DNA of 6,122 bases from an uncultured Spirochaetales bacterium. Lineage in GTDB: Bacteria > Spirochaetota > Spirochaetia > Sphaerochaetales > Sphaerochaetaceae. The notes under the pieces were generated by a model that had not been told where the DNA came from, searched no databases, and saw only the letters and a program-made list of their open reading frames with translations. Below, piece by piece: positions 1 through 5,907 of the stretch (position 1 is its first letter; each line of letters opens with the position of its first letter). The stretch is taken from positions 1 through 6,122 of the forward strand of contig CALFMX010000021.1 in NCBI GenBank assembly GCA_937902565.1, in the 5' to 3' direction. The position numbers and the translations under genes are program-made.

Positions 1-849
1 GAGGTCCAGGGAGAAGGTGACACGCCCCTCGCTGGTCATGAGCTCGCTATGGGGGACGAAGAGGAATGAGCCCTGGCTCGCCGTGTTGAAGAGCAGGCTG
101 TCATCATAGGGAGAGCCGAGGCTGTTGTAGGCACTGAAGGAGGCGCGTACCGGGGCATTGACCACCCGTGATGAGATCAGGCGCCGTCTCCGGCGAAGCT
201 GCACCGTCACCGTCGCCGCCCCCTCGTCACTGTTCTTGAATGAGATCCTCAGCGCCTTGATAGCGGTGACCGCCCGGTCGACCAGGGGGGCGCTCTCATG
301 CTTCTTCTCCAGAACCGGCCCCTCTGCGGCCACCGCAGCGGCCTCGAGGTAGCGCGTGATGGCCCGGGTGTCATCGTTTGCTCGATAGGCGCTGTCCGCC
401 TCACGGATCAACGCCGCGATCCGCTCTTCCCGTTCCAGTGTCTGTCGGTAGATTATCGTCTGCCGGGCCGACAGGAGCGATTCGTCGAGACGGGCGAGGA
501 GGAAGATCTGGATACTCCCCTTCTCGCTGCGCTGGTGTTCGCTGGTGACGGAGAGATTGAAGTCGGCGATCTGGGATGTGGTGGTCAGCTCGCGATAGTA
601 GGAAGCGGCGACATCCTCCCCGACGTAGCGGGAGATCTGTGCAAGGATATCCTCATAGGCGGCCAAGCGGGCGTTGTAGGCAACCGTGCTCACACCCTTG
701 CCGATGAACGCCACCTGGTCACCTCGCACCTGGGGGTTGTGGACCCAGGAGGGCAGACCCTCCATCTGCGAACGCACCAGGGTCCCGAAGGAGGAGCAGG
801 AGGCCAAAAGGAGGACGATGGTCAGCAGGAGGGCAAGCAGGCGTTTCAT
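1..849 (-). CDS. LPP20-like lipoprotein with TPR-like segment, C-terminus cut by the window edge
   Basis: The reading frame is open from ATG 849-847 to the window edge (283 residues seen, no stop). The N-terminus is a lipoprotein signal: basic MKR, a Leu-rich core and the lipobox LASC with Cys18, so the mature protein should be membrane-anchored and face the periplasm. Residues 33-125 resemble the LPP20/FlgP-type fold: PSWV at 33-36, an IGKG turn at 49-52, then an Ala-rich helix and a beta hairpin ending FLLARLDE. Residues 150-175 (AYRANDD...AITRYLEAA) look like one TPR-like helical hairpin. From about residue 197 the sequence turns beta-rich and probably starts another domain. There is no clear Shine-Dalgarno sequence. 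The start overlaps the stop of the upstream gene as ATGA, so it is probably read by translational coupling. The lipoprotein call is firm; the LPP20 assignment is by pattern only and the function is unknown. Confidence 0.85.
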   Translation of the reverse strand, partial: MKRLLALLLTIVLLLASCSSFGTLVRSQMEGLPSWVHNPQVRGDQVAFIGKGVSTVAYNARLAAYEDILAQISRYVGEDVAASYYRELTTTSQIADFNLSVTSEHQRSEKGSIQIFLLARLDESLLSARQTIIYRQTLEREERIAALIREADSAYRANDDTRAITRYLEAAAVAAEGPVLEKKHESAPLVDRAVTAIKALRISFKNSDEGAATVTVQLRRRRRLISSRVVNAPVRASFSAYNSLGSPYDDSLLFNTASQGSFLFVPHSELMTSEGRVTFSLDL

Positions 850-1796
850 GGTGTATAAGTGTACGCTGTTCCCAGGGTGAAGAACAGCCCCTGGTGGATG
901 GGCGTGGCAGCGGTAGCGGCGACCCTGCTGCCGAGAGAGGCGCTCACCGTCCACGACGAGAGGTGGTAGGAGAGGGCAAGGCGGGCTGAGGCGGAGAGGA
1001 GCAGACCATCATGCCACCCGAGGGCCAGGTCAGCCCACCCCTCGAGCGCCATGTTCCGTCCAATCGTACTGCCCGTGCCCAACAGGTGGCTCATATAGAA
1101 CGTGGCGCCCAGGCCGAGGCGGAGGGTCACCGACTCATCACTGTCATACCCAATGCCCCACCGCGCCTCAAAGGGATAGAGGGGCAAACTCTGGATCACC
1201 AACGCCTCCACACCAAGGGCCCCTTCAAGAGAGAGTGAACCGTACAAACCGAAGGAGAAGGCGCCCTTGCCCTCGATGCCCATGTGGGGAAGCAACGCCT
1301 TGCCTGAGGATTGCACGGCCACCACCACCGGATCCTCCTCTCCCACTACCCGCATCGTCCGCACACTGCCCAGGTGCCTGCCCTCCCGGTCGACGACCCA
1401 GTAGGAGCGCCCCTCACGCGGGCTCTCTACCCCGGAGAGGGCAAATCCATAGGAGAAGGGATAGGAGAGTTTTCCCCCAGAGCGTGGGGGGAAAAGAGTC
1501 ACTCCATCCCAGGACAGTGCGGAGTAAAGCGTTGCAGCGACCTCGTCTGTTGAAGGGGGCAACGCCACGACAAGGGACCCATGGTCGGTGGTGAGGGTCA
1601 GCTGCCACGCCTCATCGAGGTGGGCACGGACGGTGGCCTCCCCATCAAGGCGAGAGGAGAGCAGATCAGCCACACTCGCCCTCAACTGCTCCCCATACCC
1701 TGCAGGCAGATTGCCATCAGAGCGGAAATCCACCTCGACTGCCATCACATTGGCACTCAGGAGGAGCAGGGTGAGTAGCGCCAGGGCTCGCCTCAT
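846..1796 (-). CDS. Exported protein with soluble N-terminal domain and C-terminal beta-barrel
   Basis: I do not recognise the family. The 316-residue product starts at ATG 1796-1794, which gives a textbook signal peptide: MRR, a run of Leu, then SANVMA with cleavage likely after Ala19. The frame is open 24 codons further upstream, but that would bury the signal peptide inside pepT. Residues 20-165 look like a soluble mixed alpha/beta domain. Residues 178-316 are a series of short alternating polar/hydrophobic segments separated by Gly-, Asn- and Asp-containing turns (for example 189-200, 208-217, 222-234, 267-278, 281-291, 302-315), as expected for an outer-membrane barrel of about eight strands. 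The extreme C-terminus (YTYTP) is aromatic but lacks the usual terminal Phe. Its start overlaps the pepT stop (TGATG) and its stop overlaps the next start (ATGA), so it is co-translated with both. A joint role with the downstream lipoprotein is inferred. Confidence 0.85.
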   Translation of the reverse strand: MRRALALLTLLLLSANVMAVEVDFRSDGNLPAGYGEQLRASVADLLSSRLDGEATVRAHLDEAWQLTLTTDHGSLVVALPPSTDEVAATLYSALSWDGVTLFPPRSGGKLSYPFSYGFALSGVESPREGRSYWVVDREGRHLGSVRTMRVVGEEDPVVVAVQSSGKALLPHMGIEGKGAFSFGLYGSLSLEGALGVEALVIQSLPLYPFEARWGIGYDSDESVTLRLGLGATFYMSHLLGTGSTIGRNMALEGWADLALGWHDGLLLSASARLALSYHLSSWTVSASLGSRVAATAATPIHQGLFFTLGTAYTYTP

Positions 1797-3037
1797 CAGC
1801 GTGCCCCGACCTCGGCGATCTTGATGATCAGGCGTGCCGCGTCGACCATCGCCGGCAGGGCTGCCCACTCGTAGACCGAGTGGAGGTTGTAGCCGCCGGT
1901 GAAGATGTTCGGACAGGGGATGTTCTGTTCATTGGCCATCCGCGCCCCATCGGTGCCGCCCCTGATCAGCTGCTCGGTCAGCTCAAAGCCCAGTTGGCGG
2001 CCCGCCTCCTTGAGGTTCTCCATGGCAAAGGGCTTGTTCCGGGCAATCATGGCCATATTGTAGTAGACGTGCGTGGCGTCGAGGTGAACCGTGCCGCCAT
2101 GGTAGAGTGCTTCGGTGGCAGCGGCGAGGGCCTTGAGTGCCTCGATACGCCGGTTGAGCACATCCAGGTCGAAGTCCCGCAGGTAGATCGTCAGGTCGAC
2201 GGCAGTGGCAGTCCCGCTGATGGTCTGGGCACAGTAGTAGCCATAGCGCTCATCGGTCGCCTCCGGGCTCTCCGCCTGCGGCAGGGAGTTGACGAAGTAG
2301 GCAGCCATCGTGAGGGCGTTGACCAGGCGGCCGCGCGCCATGCCCAGGTGGTAGCTGATCCCCTCAAAGCGCACATTGACCGTCGCGGCATTGAAGCACT
2401 CGCTCTCGATCCGATGGCGTCCCCCGCCATCGATGGTATAACAGTACTCACAGCGGATCTTGTCGTACGGGAAGTTGTCCATCCCCGCCCCGGTCTCCTC
2501 ATCGGTGGTGAAGATCACCTCCACCTCACCGTGCTTGACCTGGGGGTTGTCGACCAGGTAGCGGATCGCACTCATGATCTCGGCGATCCCCGCCTTGTCG
2601 TCGCTGCCCAAGAGCGTGGTGCCATCGGTGACGATGAGGGTCTCCCCGATATACGCTTCAAGCGATGGGTTGTCGGAGACGGAGAGGGTGACCTCATCAT
2701 TGAGCGGGATATCGCCACCCGTGTAGGCATCGATGACCCGGGCCTTCACCCCGTTGCCGGGCACGTCGTCGGCGGTGTCGACATGGGCCATGAAGGCGAC
2801 GGTGGGCACCTTCTTTTCTGTATTGGATGGGAGGCGGGCGATGACCACCCCCTCATCGGCTATCTGGATATCTTCGACCCCCATCTCCCCAAGCTCCTGG
2901 GCTAGGAGGCGCAAGAGATCCCACTGTCCTTCTGTTGAGGGGCTCTTGGTGCGTACAGCCTGTTCGTCGCTCATCGTATCGATGGCGGTATAGCGAAGAA
3001 AACGTGAGAGAAGATCCGATTCAAATGGTGTGGACAT
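1796..3037 (-). CDS. pepT: Peptidase T (tripeptide aminopeptidase, M20 family)
   Basis: This cytoplasmic di-zinc aminopeptidase removes the N-terminal residue from tripeptides. The 413-residue product is full length for PepT and recalls the E. coli enzyme throughout, including SPSTEGQW at 32-39. The active site is intact by comparison with known PepT: HVD at 85-87 (metal His85, catalytic-site Asp87), LLGSDDKAG at 142-150 with bridging Asp146, TDEE at 178-181 (general base Glu180, metal Glu181), IDGGG with Asp203, and FTGGYNLH with metal His386. RDFD at 287-290 and RGGTDGA at 359-365 match substrate-binding segments. The dimerisation-domain motif usually written HPG is HLG here (230-232). The start ATG 3037-3035 has AAAGGAG 11 nt upstream, and that site lies in the arm of a long inverted repeat. 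The stop overlaps the next start by one base. Identification is confident; its link to the envelope genes around it is not obvious. Confidence 0.98.
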   Translation of the reverse strand: MSTPFESDLLSRFLRYTAIDTMSDEQAVRTKSPSTEGQWDLLRLLAQELGEMGVEDIQIADEGVVIARLPSNTEKKVPTVAFMAHVDTADDVPGNGVKARVIDAYTGGDIPLNDEVTLSVSDNPSLEAYIGETLIVTDGTTLLGSDDKAGIAEIMSAIRYLVDNPQVKHGEVEVIFTTDEETGAGMDNFPYDKIRCEYCYTIDGGGRHRIESECFNAATVNVRFEGISYHLGMARGRLVNALTMAAYFVNSLPQAESPEATDERYGYYCAQTISGTATAVDLTIYLRDFDLDVLNRRIEALKALAAATEALYHGGTVHLDATHVYYNMAMIARNKPFAMENLKEAGRQLGFELTEQLIRGGTDGARMANEQNIPCPNIFTGGYNLHSVYEWAALPAMVDAARLIIKIAEVGAR

Positions 3038-3048
3038 GGTAGTGGTTG

Positions 3049-3055
3049 CTCCTTT
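3049..3055 (-). promoter_or_regulatory. pepT Shine-Dalgarno sequence
   Basis: AAAGGAG on the minus strand, 11 bases before ATG 3037-3035. It fixes the pepT start. All seven bases lie in the 3' arm of the inverted repeat at 3044-3104, so they would be paired in a transcript that comes from the upstream gene. Confidence 0.75.
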
Positions 3056-3073
3056 CCCCGGGGGGATACTGCA

Positions 3074-3102
3074 AGTATTTCACAAAGTGGGGACAGGAGC
3101 AA
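3074..3102 (-). promoter_or_regulatory. Weak candidate promoter for pepT
   Basis: On the minus strand TTGCTC (3102-3097) is followed after exactly 17 bases by AATACT (3079-3074). Each hexamer is only a partial match to the sigma-70 consensus (3/6 and 4/6). If used, transcription would start inside the hairpin loop, so the message would lack the 5' arm and leave the ribosome site free. This is tentative. Confidence 0.25.
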
Positions 3103-3111
3103 CCTGGAAGA

Positions 3112-3963
3112 TCAGACGGAGAAGTTGTACTTCTTCAGCATCGGCTTGACCATGTCGATGACGTTGTAGAGGGCGAAGACACAGATGATGAGACCGGTGA
3201 CCACCGGCCCCCGCTTCATCGTGGTGCCCAGGGCCATCATGCTCGCCGCCATGGCGTAGGAGGTCTCCGGCTCGGTGGAGACCTCCGCGATCCACTCAGC
3301 GAACGTATCGTCGAGCGAGCCCCCGAACTGGTAGTACCGCCAGATCGACATCACCGTTGACGCCACGATCCCGGTCGCCACCGCAATGGCGGACGCCGCC
3401 GCTATCTTGCCCCAGAAGACCACGGTCGGGATGCACGCATAGACAACCCCGGCAGTGAAGAGGACCAGGGTCCGGGTCACCAGCTTCTGCATATCCTTCC
3501 AGAACTCTACCCGTTGGCTCGGGGCCAGGCCGCGCGCTATATCCTCACCACGCTGCATCAGGATGGCCCGCGTCTGGGCCAACTGCCCATCCAGCTCCGC
3601 CCGGCCCTCCTCATCGAGCAGGGAGTGGGCGAATTCAACGACCTGTTCATACTGCTCGTCGACCTCATCACTCCATCCGACGGTATACATGAACTCAAGA
3701 TACTCCCTCCCCTGCTGCTCGGTGAGGGTGTTGGCCACTATGGCAGCACTGCTCATCTCGCCCCGTGCCACGACCGATGAGAGCTCATCATCGAGGTACG
3801 GCAGGACGATCTGCCGTTGCTCCTCGATCATCTGCGTTGCCCGGGGAATCAAATCCTTGTCTTCAATCCGCGCCTTGCTCTTCGCTTCCCACCCCATCGA
3901 ACATCCGCTGAGCGGTATAATGAGGGCAATGACCAAGATCCACGTACCCGCACGTCGTGCCAT
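3112..3963 (-). CDS. Lipoprotein of unknown function with hydrophobic C-terminal helices
   Basis: I do not recognise this protein. The chosen start, ATG 3963-3961, gives 283 residues, a strong Shine-Dalgarno AGGAGG six bases upstream, and a lipoprotein signal with lipobox LSGC and Cys21. A GTG at 3999 would add 12 residues and overlap the preceding stop as GTGA, but it pushes the signal core away from the N-terminus. Residues 22-160 are charged, helical and probably amphipathic (for example 41-60 and 100-140). After them come unusual hydrophobic stretches at about 162-184 and 186-207 (Ala/Gly/Val-rich), a weaker one near 234-248, and one at 252-272. A bacterial lipoprotein with several membrane helices is uncommon. 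It would be held in the inner membrane, or the segments may be amphipathic membrane-inserting helices. The upstream barrel gene ends 32 bases before it, so they are probably co-transcribed. No function can be assigned. Confidence 0.85.
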   Translation of the reverse strand: MARRAGTWILVIALIIPLSGCSMGWEAKSKARIEDKDLIPRATQMIEEQRQIVLPYLDDELSSVVARGEMSSAAIVANTLTEQQGREYLEFMYTVGWSDEVDEQYEQVVEFAHSLLDEEGRAELDGQLAQTRAILMQRGEDIARGLAPSQRVEFWKDMQKLVTRTLVLFTAGVVYACIPTVVFWGKIAAASAIAVATGIVASTVMSIWRYYQFGGSLDDTFAEWIAEVSTEPETSYAMAASMMALGTTMKRGPVVTGLIICVFALYNVIDMVKPMLKKYNFSV

Positions 3964-3969
3964 GACACT

Positions 3970-3975
3970 CCTCCT
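3970..3975 (-). promoter_or_regulatory. Shine-Dalgarno sequence that decides the lipoprotein start
   Basis: AGGAGG on the minus strand, six bases before ATG 3963-3961. It supports this start over the upstream in-frame GTG at 3999. Confidence 0.75.
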
Positions 3976-3995
3976 ACTCCTGTTGGTCAACAGCT

Positions 3996-4547
3996 TCACT
4001 GCTGTCCCGCTTTCGGCTGGCCAACAGGAAATGTCCAGCCGAACAGGAGCGAGCAGCGAACCATGGCAAAGTGCGCAAAGATATCTTCAAACTCCGCATA
4101 CTCGCCTCCAAAGACCCTGTTGGGGTCACGAATGACCACCATAGGGATCAAGACAAAGCCCGGGGGGATGGCAAAGCGCCACCCGATGGCCATCTCGTTG
4201 AGGAAGAGGACCGACGGGTCATCTTCCCACGGGTGGTTGCCCAGCACCCCCACCTGCGCCAATGAGAGGGAGATGAACAGTGGCCACCCCAGGGGGTGAT
4301 AATCCAAAAAGATCCCCCCCTCGAGGTAGTAGGGACCGCCGCGCACCCGCTCAGCGATCACGGTGAAGGGCATGCGCAGGCCAAACTCTTCGGTCAGGTC
4401 GAGTCCAACATCGATGCGCAGGTGTGCGGTATCGTAGAAGAAGCTCTCAGCTGAGACGAGATCGAGGCTCACTGAGAGCCCCTCCCTGCCACTGAGGGGG
4501 GCCATAATGCACAGCACCATGAGGATGGGGACCACGATCCGTTTCAT
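3996..4547 (-). CDS. Small outer-membrane beta-barrel-like protein
   Basis: No named family is recognised. The 183-residue product starts at ATG 4547-4545, six bases after GGAGGA, and begins with a signal peptide: MKR, a hydrophobic core from Val5 to about Met15, then APLSG with cleavage likely near residue 20. The open frame continues 23 codons upstream, but that extension lacks a ribosome site and would hide the signal peptide. The mature part is made of alternating-residue beta strands with aromatic girdles (26-36, 40-51, 56-68, 72-84, 88-101, 114-126, 129-139, 160-173), a count consistent with a small eight-stranded outer-membrane barrel. The last strand ends in FGWTF at 169-173, followed by a ten-residue polar tail. 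It is the first gene of the minus-strand cluster and faces the palindrome at 4603-4618. Porin, structural or lipid-handling roles are all possible. Confidence 0.82.
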   Translation of the reverse strand: MKRIVVPILMVLCIMAPLSGREGLSVSLDLVSAESFFYDTAHLRIDVGLDLTEEFGLRMPFTVIAERVRGGPYYLEGGIFLDYHPLGWPLFISLSLAQVGVLGNHPWEDDPSVLFLNEMAIGWRFAIPPGFVLIPMVVIRDPNRVFGGEYAEFEDIFAHFAMVRCSLLFGWTFPVGQPKAGQQ

Positions 4548-4553
4548 GCTCTT

Positions 4554-4559
4554 TCCTCC
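4554..4559 (-). promoter_or_regulatory. Shine-Dalgarno sequence that decides the small barrel start
   Basis: GGAGGA on the minus strand, six bases before ATG 4547-4545. It supports the signal-peptide start over the in-frame ATG at 4616. Confidence 0.75.
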
Positions 4560-4602
4560 GCTTGTGAGGCTACCATGGGCGGCGTGGGGCGGATATTCTC
4601 CA

Positions 4603-4618
4603 AAATGAGTACTCATTT
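4603..4618. promoter_or_regulatory. Perfect 16-bp palindrome, candidate operator
   Basis: AAATGAGTACTCATTT is fully self-complementary and lies in the spacer between the divergent genes, 55 bases upstream of the minus-strand ATG (4547) and 107 bases upstream of the plus-strand GTG (4726). TGAGTACTCA-type cores are common among binding sites of TetR-like dimeric repressors, so an operator is the likely reading. The regulator is not in the window. The in-frame ATG within it (4616-4614) is not a credible start. Confidence 0.55.
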
Positions 4619-4685
4619 ATGGGGATATGATGAAGTATGGCGCTCTTTGTAATAAAAACCCCAACAAAGGTGTTATACCTATATA

Positions 4686-4698
4686 GGGGTACTACCCC
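4686..4698 (+). repeat. Short inverted repeat in the leader of the tether-like gene
   Basis: GGGGT-ACT-ACCCC forms a 5-bp stem with a 3-base loop, 28 bases before the GTG start. Flanking CTATATA and TATGTAG extend the symmetry loosely. AT-rich TTATACC and TATATA elements at 4673-4685 could belong to a promoter, but I see no matching -35 at proper spacing. Confidence 0.35.
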
Positions 4699-4714
4699 CT
4701 GACTATGTAGACGT

Positions 4715-4719
4715 AGGAG
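4715..4719 (+). promoter_or_regulatory. Shine-Dalgarno sequence for the GTG start at 4726
   Basis: AGGAG six bases before GTG 4726-4728. It decides for this non-ATG start, which places the hydrophobic segment at residues 5-25. Confidence 0.75.
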
Positions 4720-4725
4720 TTCAGT

Positions 4726-5907
4726 GTGAGCAGAAGTGGTTTGATTGCGTTGATCATCATCGCGGTGCTGACCGTTGCCGGTGGTGTGTATTGGTATCTG
4801 GAGTTTGTTCCCCTCTCTGACCTGGACTCCAAGAAGACGACAGAGGTAGTCCAACAGCCGGAGGTGGATACCACGGTAGCGGCAGCCCCACCGGCTCCCG
4901 TGGTCGTCGAGGCCAGGGAAGAGAGCCACATAGAACCCCTTCTGCCGAGCGAGCCGATTGCAGCGGAGGCGATCATCCCTGCCATGGAAGAGGCCGAACC
5001 CATCCTCGAGGAGGGCCAGCTCGATGAGGCCATCGGTGATGAGGTCGAGGTGACCATCATCCCCTTCTCCGAGCTTGAGGAACTCTTTGGCAGCGAGTAC
5101 TTCGCCCTCTCCGAGCCGTTGCCCGTCGACCTCTCCGTCTTTGGGCCACAGACCGAGCAAGGGGAGGATGCCGACTATGCAGGCGACCTGGCCGAGAGCG
5201 TCGATATCGTTGAGGTTGAGGATGTCGAAGCGGAAGAAGGGGTGCCGTTTGTAGCAGAGGAAGAGACAGTGGACAACGAAGAGGTGGAGATTACAGCTGT
5301 CACACCGATTGAACGAGAAGAAGAGGTGGAGATTACAGCTGCCGCACCGGTTGAACGGGAAGAAGAGACTGAGGTCGCAGCTGTCGCACCGGTTGAAAAA
5401 GAACCAAAGGCAGTGTCGACTGAGCTTGGCCGGGGCGCGTCGATCCCCACTGCCCGTGCCCAGGTCGAACCCAAGGAGAGCAACTGGCTGGTCGGGGCAA
5501 AGGTATCGATTCTCCACCTCGACCTCCCCTCCCTTGATTCAGCGGGCTTTGGCTTTGAGGTTGACTTCATGCGCCGTCAAAACGACCTCTTCAGTTGGGG
5601 TGGTACAGTGGCGGTGAACAATGATGCGGATGCGTGGCAATTGGATCTGCTGGCAAGCGCCCGCTGGACACCGGCTGTCAATGCAAAGCTCAACTTCCCA
5701 TTGACCATCTCGCTCGGCCCCTCGGTACACGTCTCCCCCAATGCAGGCTTCGCGGTAGCGGCGCAGGCTTCGGCGGGTATCAGCTACGCCTTGATCCGGG
5801 ACCTCTCCTTCTTCTACGAGGCGGGCGTGGCTGCCCGCTACGTTGTCGGCAGTGGCTTCGCTGTAGGCCTGAAGCCGATCAAGGTTGGATTTGCCTACTC
5901 GTTCTGA
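4726..5907 (+). CDS. Membrane-anchored acidic-linker protein with C-terminal outer-membrane beta-barrel
   Basis: I do not know this protein. Its 393 residues fall into three parts. Residues 5-25 are a hydrophobic membrane segment without a convincing signal peptidase site, although cleavage after Ala18 (TVA) cannot be excluded. Residues 28-252 are a low-complexity acidic linker rich in Glu, Val, Ala and Pro, starting with a Pro-rich stretch (APPAPVVVEA, 54-63) and holding three 14-residue repeats at 185-226. Residues 253-393 are eight regular amphipathic strands (253-267, 273-284, 288-299, 303-317, 322-337, 341-356, 359-373, 380-393) that end in YSF, the terminal Phe recognised by the barrel assembly machinery. 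If the N-terminus stays uncleaved, one chain would span inner membrane, periplasm and outer membrane. The start is GTG with AGGAG six bases upstream. It is a single-gene unit with its own terminator. The function may be an envelope tether, which is inference. Confidence 0.88.
   Translation: MSRSGLIALIIIAVLTVAGGVYWYLEFVPLSDLDSKKTTEVVQQPEVDTTVAAAPPAPVVVEAREESHIEPLLPSEPIAAEAIIPAMEEAEPILEEGQLDEAIGDEVEVTIIPFSELEELFGSEYFALSEPLPVDLSVFGPQTEQGEDADYAGDLAESVDIVEVEDVEAEEGVPFVAEEETVDNEEVEITAVTPIEREEEVEITAAAPVEREEETEVAAVAPVEKEPKAVSTELGRGASIPTARAQVEPKESNWLVGAKVSILHLDLPSLDSAGFGFEVDFMRRQNDLFSWGGTVAVNNDADAWQLDLLASARWTPAVNAKLNFPLTISLGPSVHVSPNAGFAVAAQASAGISYALIRDLSFFYEAGVAARYVVGSGFAVGLKPIKVGFAYSF
5278..5403 (+). 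repeat. Three in-frame 42-bp tandem repeats
   Basis: The units 5278-5319, 5320-5361 and 5362-5403 encode EEVEITAVTPIERE, EEVEITAAAPVERE and EETEVAAVAPVEKE. The first two share their first 23 bases exactly (through gct-g); the third is more diverged. They lie in the acidic linker of the tether-like protein and could vary in copy number between strains, which would change linker length. Confidence 0.9.

Larger units (their letters stand above)
3044..3104 (-). promoter_or_regulatory. Long inverted repeat covering the pepT ribosome binding site
   Basis: Plus-strand GGTTGCTCCTTTCCCC (3044-3059) and GGGGACAGGAGCAACC (3089-3104) are inverted copies that pair at 15 of 16 positions around a 29-base loop. 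The loop itself holds a small hairpin, ATACT-GCA-AGTAT (3066-3078). In mRNA read toward pepT, the 3' arm contains AAAGGAG, the pepT Shine-Dalgarno sequence, and ends six bases before the ATG. The 5' arm begins seven bases after the stop of the upstream lipoprotein gene. No T-tract follows, so it is not a standard terminator. A translation-blocking hairpin is the simplest reading; a protein operator or an mRNA-stabilising element are alternatives. Confidence 0.75.

Noticed and set aside
298..858. Plus-strand frame (186 codons)
   Set aside because: It lies opposite the LPP20-like lipoprotein, which has a signal peptide and lipobox. The plus-strand product is Gly/Asp-rich with no ribosome site or domain.
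728..2550. 13-base direct repeat ACCTGGGGGTTGT at 728-740 and 2538-2550
   Set aside because: Both copies encode a short (H/D)NPQV-type segment in unrelated proteins, and the match does not extend. It is taken as coincidence.
1880..2905. Long plus-strand frame (341 codons)
   Set aside because: It is the shadow of pepT, whose conserved catalytic motifs on the minus strand leave no doubt about the true frame.
3964..3999. GTG start at 3999 for the lipoprotein, overlapping the upstream stop as GTGA
   Set aside because: The ATG at 3963 has a strong Shine-Dalgarno sequence at good spacing and gives a normal-length lipoprotein signal. The GTG start is possible but weaker.
4294..4323. G5 and C5 runs around an AT-rich loop inside the small barrel gene
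   Set aside because: The stem is short with a bulge, it lies within a well-supported coding frame, and no T-tract follows.
4570..5517. Long minus-strand frame (315 codons) opposite the tether-like gene, with repeated FNRC-type segments
   Set aside because: It is antisense to a gene with a good ribosome site, membrane segment and barrel. The internal repeats simply mirror the 42-bp tandem repeats, and the frame lacks a ribosome site and any recognisable domain.
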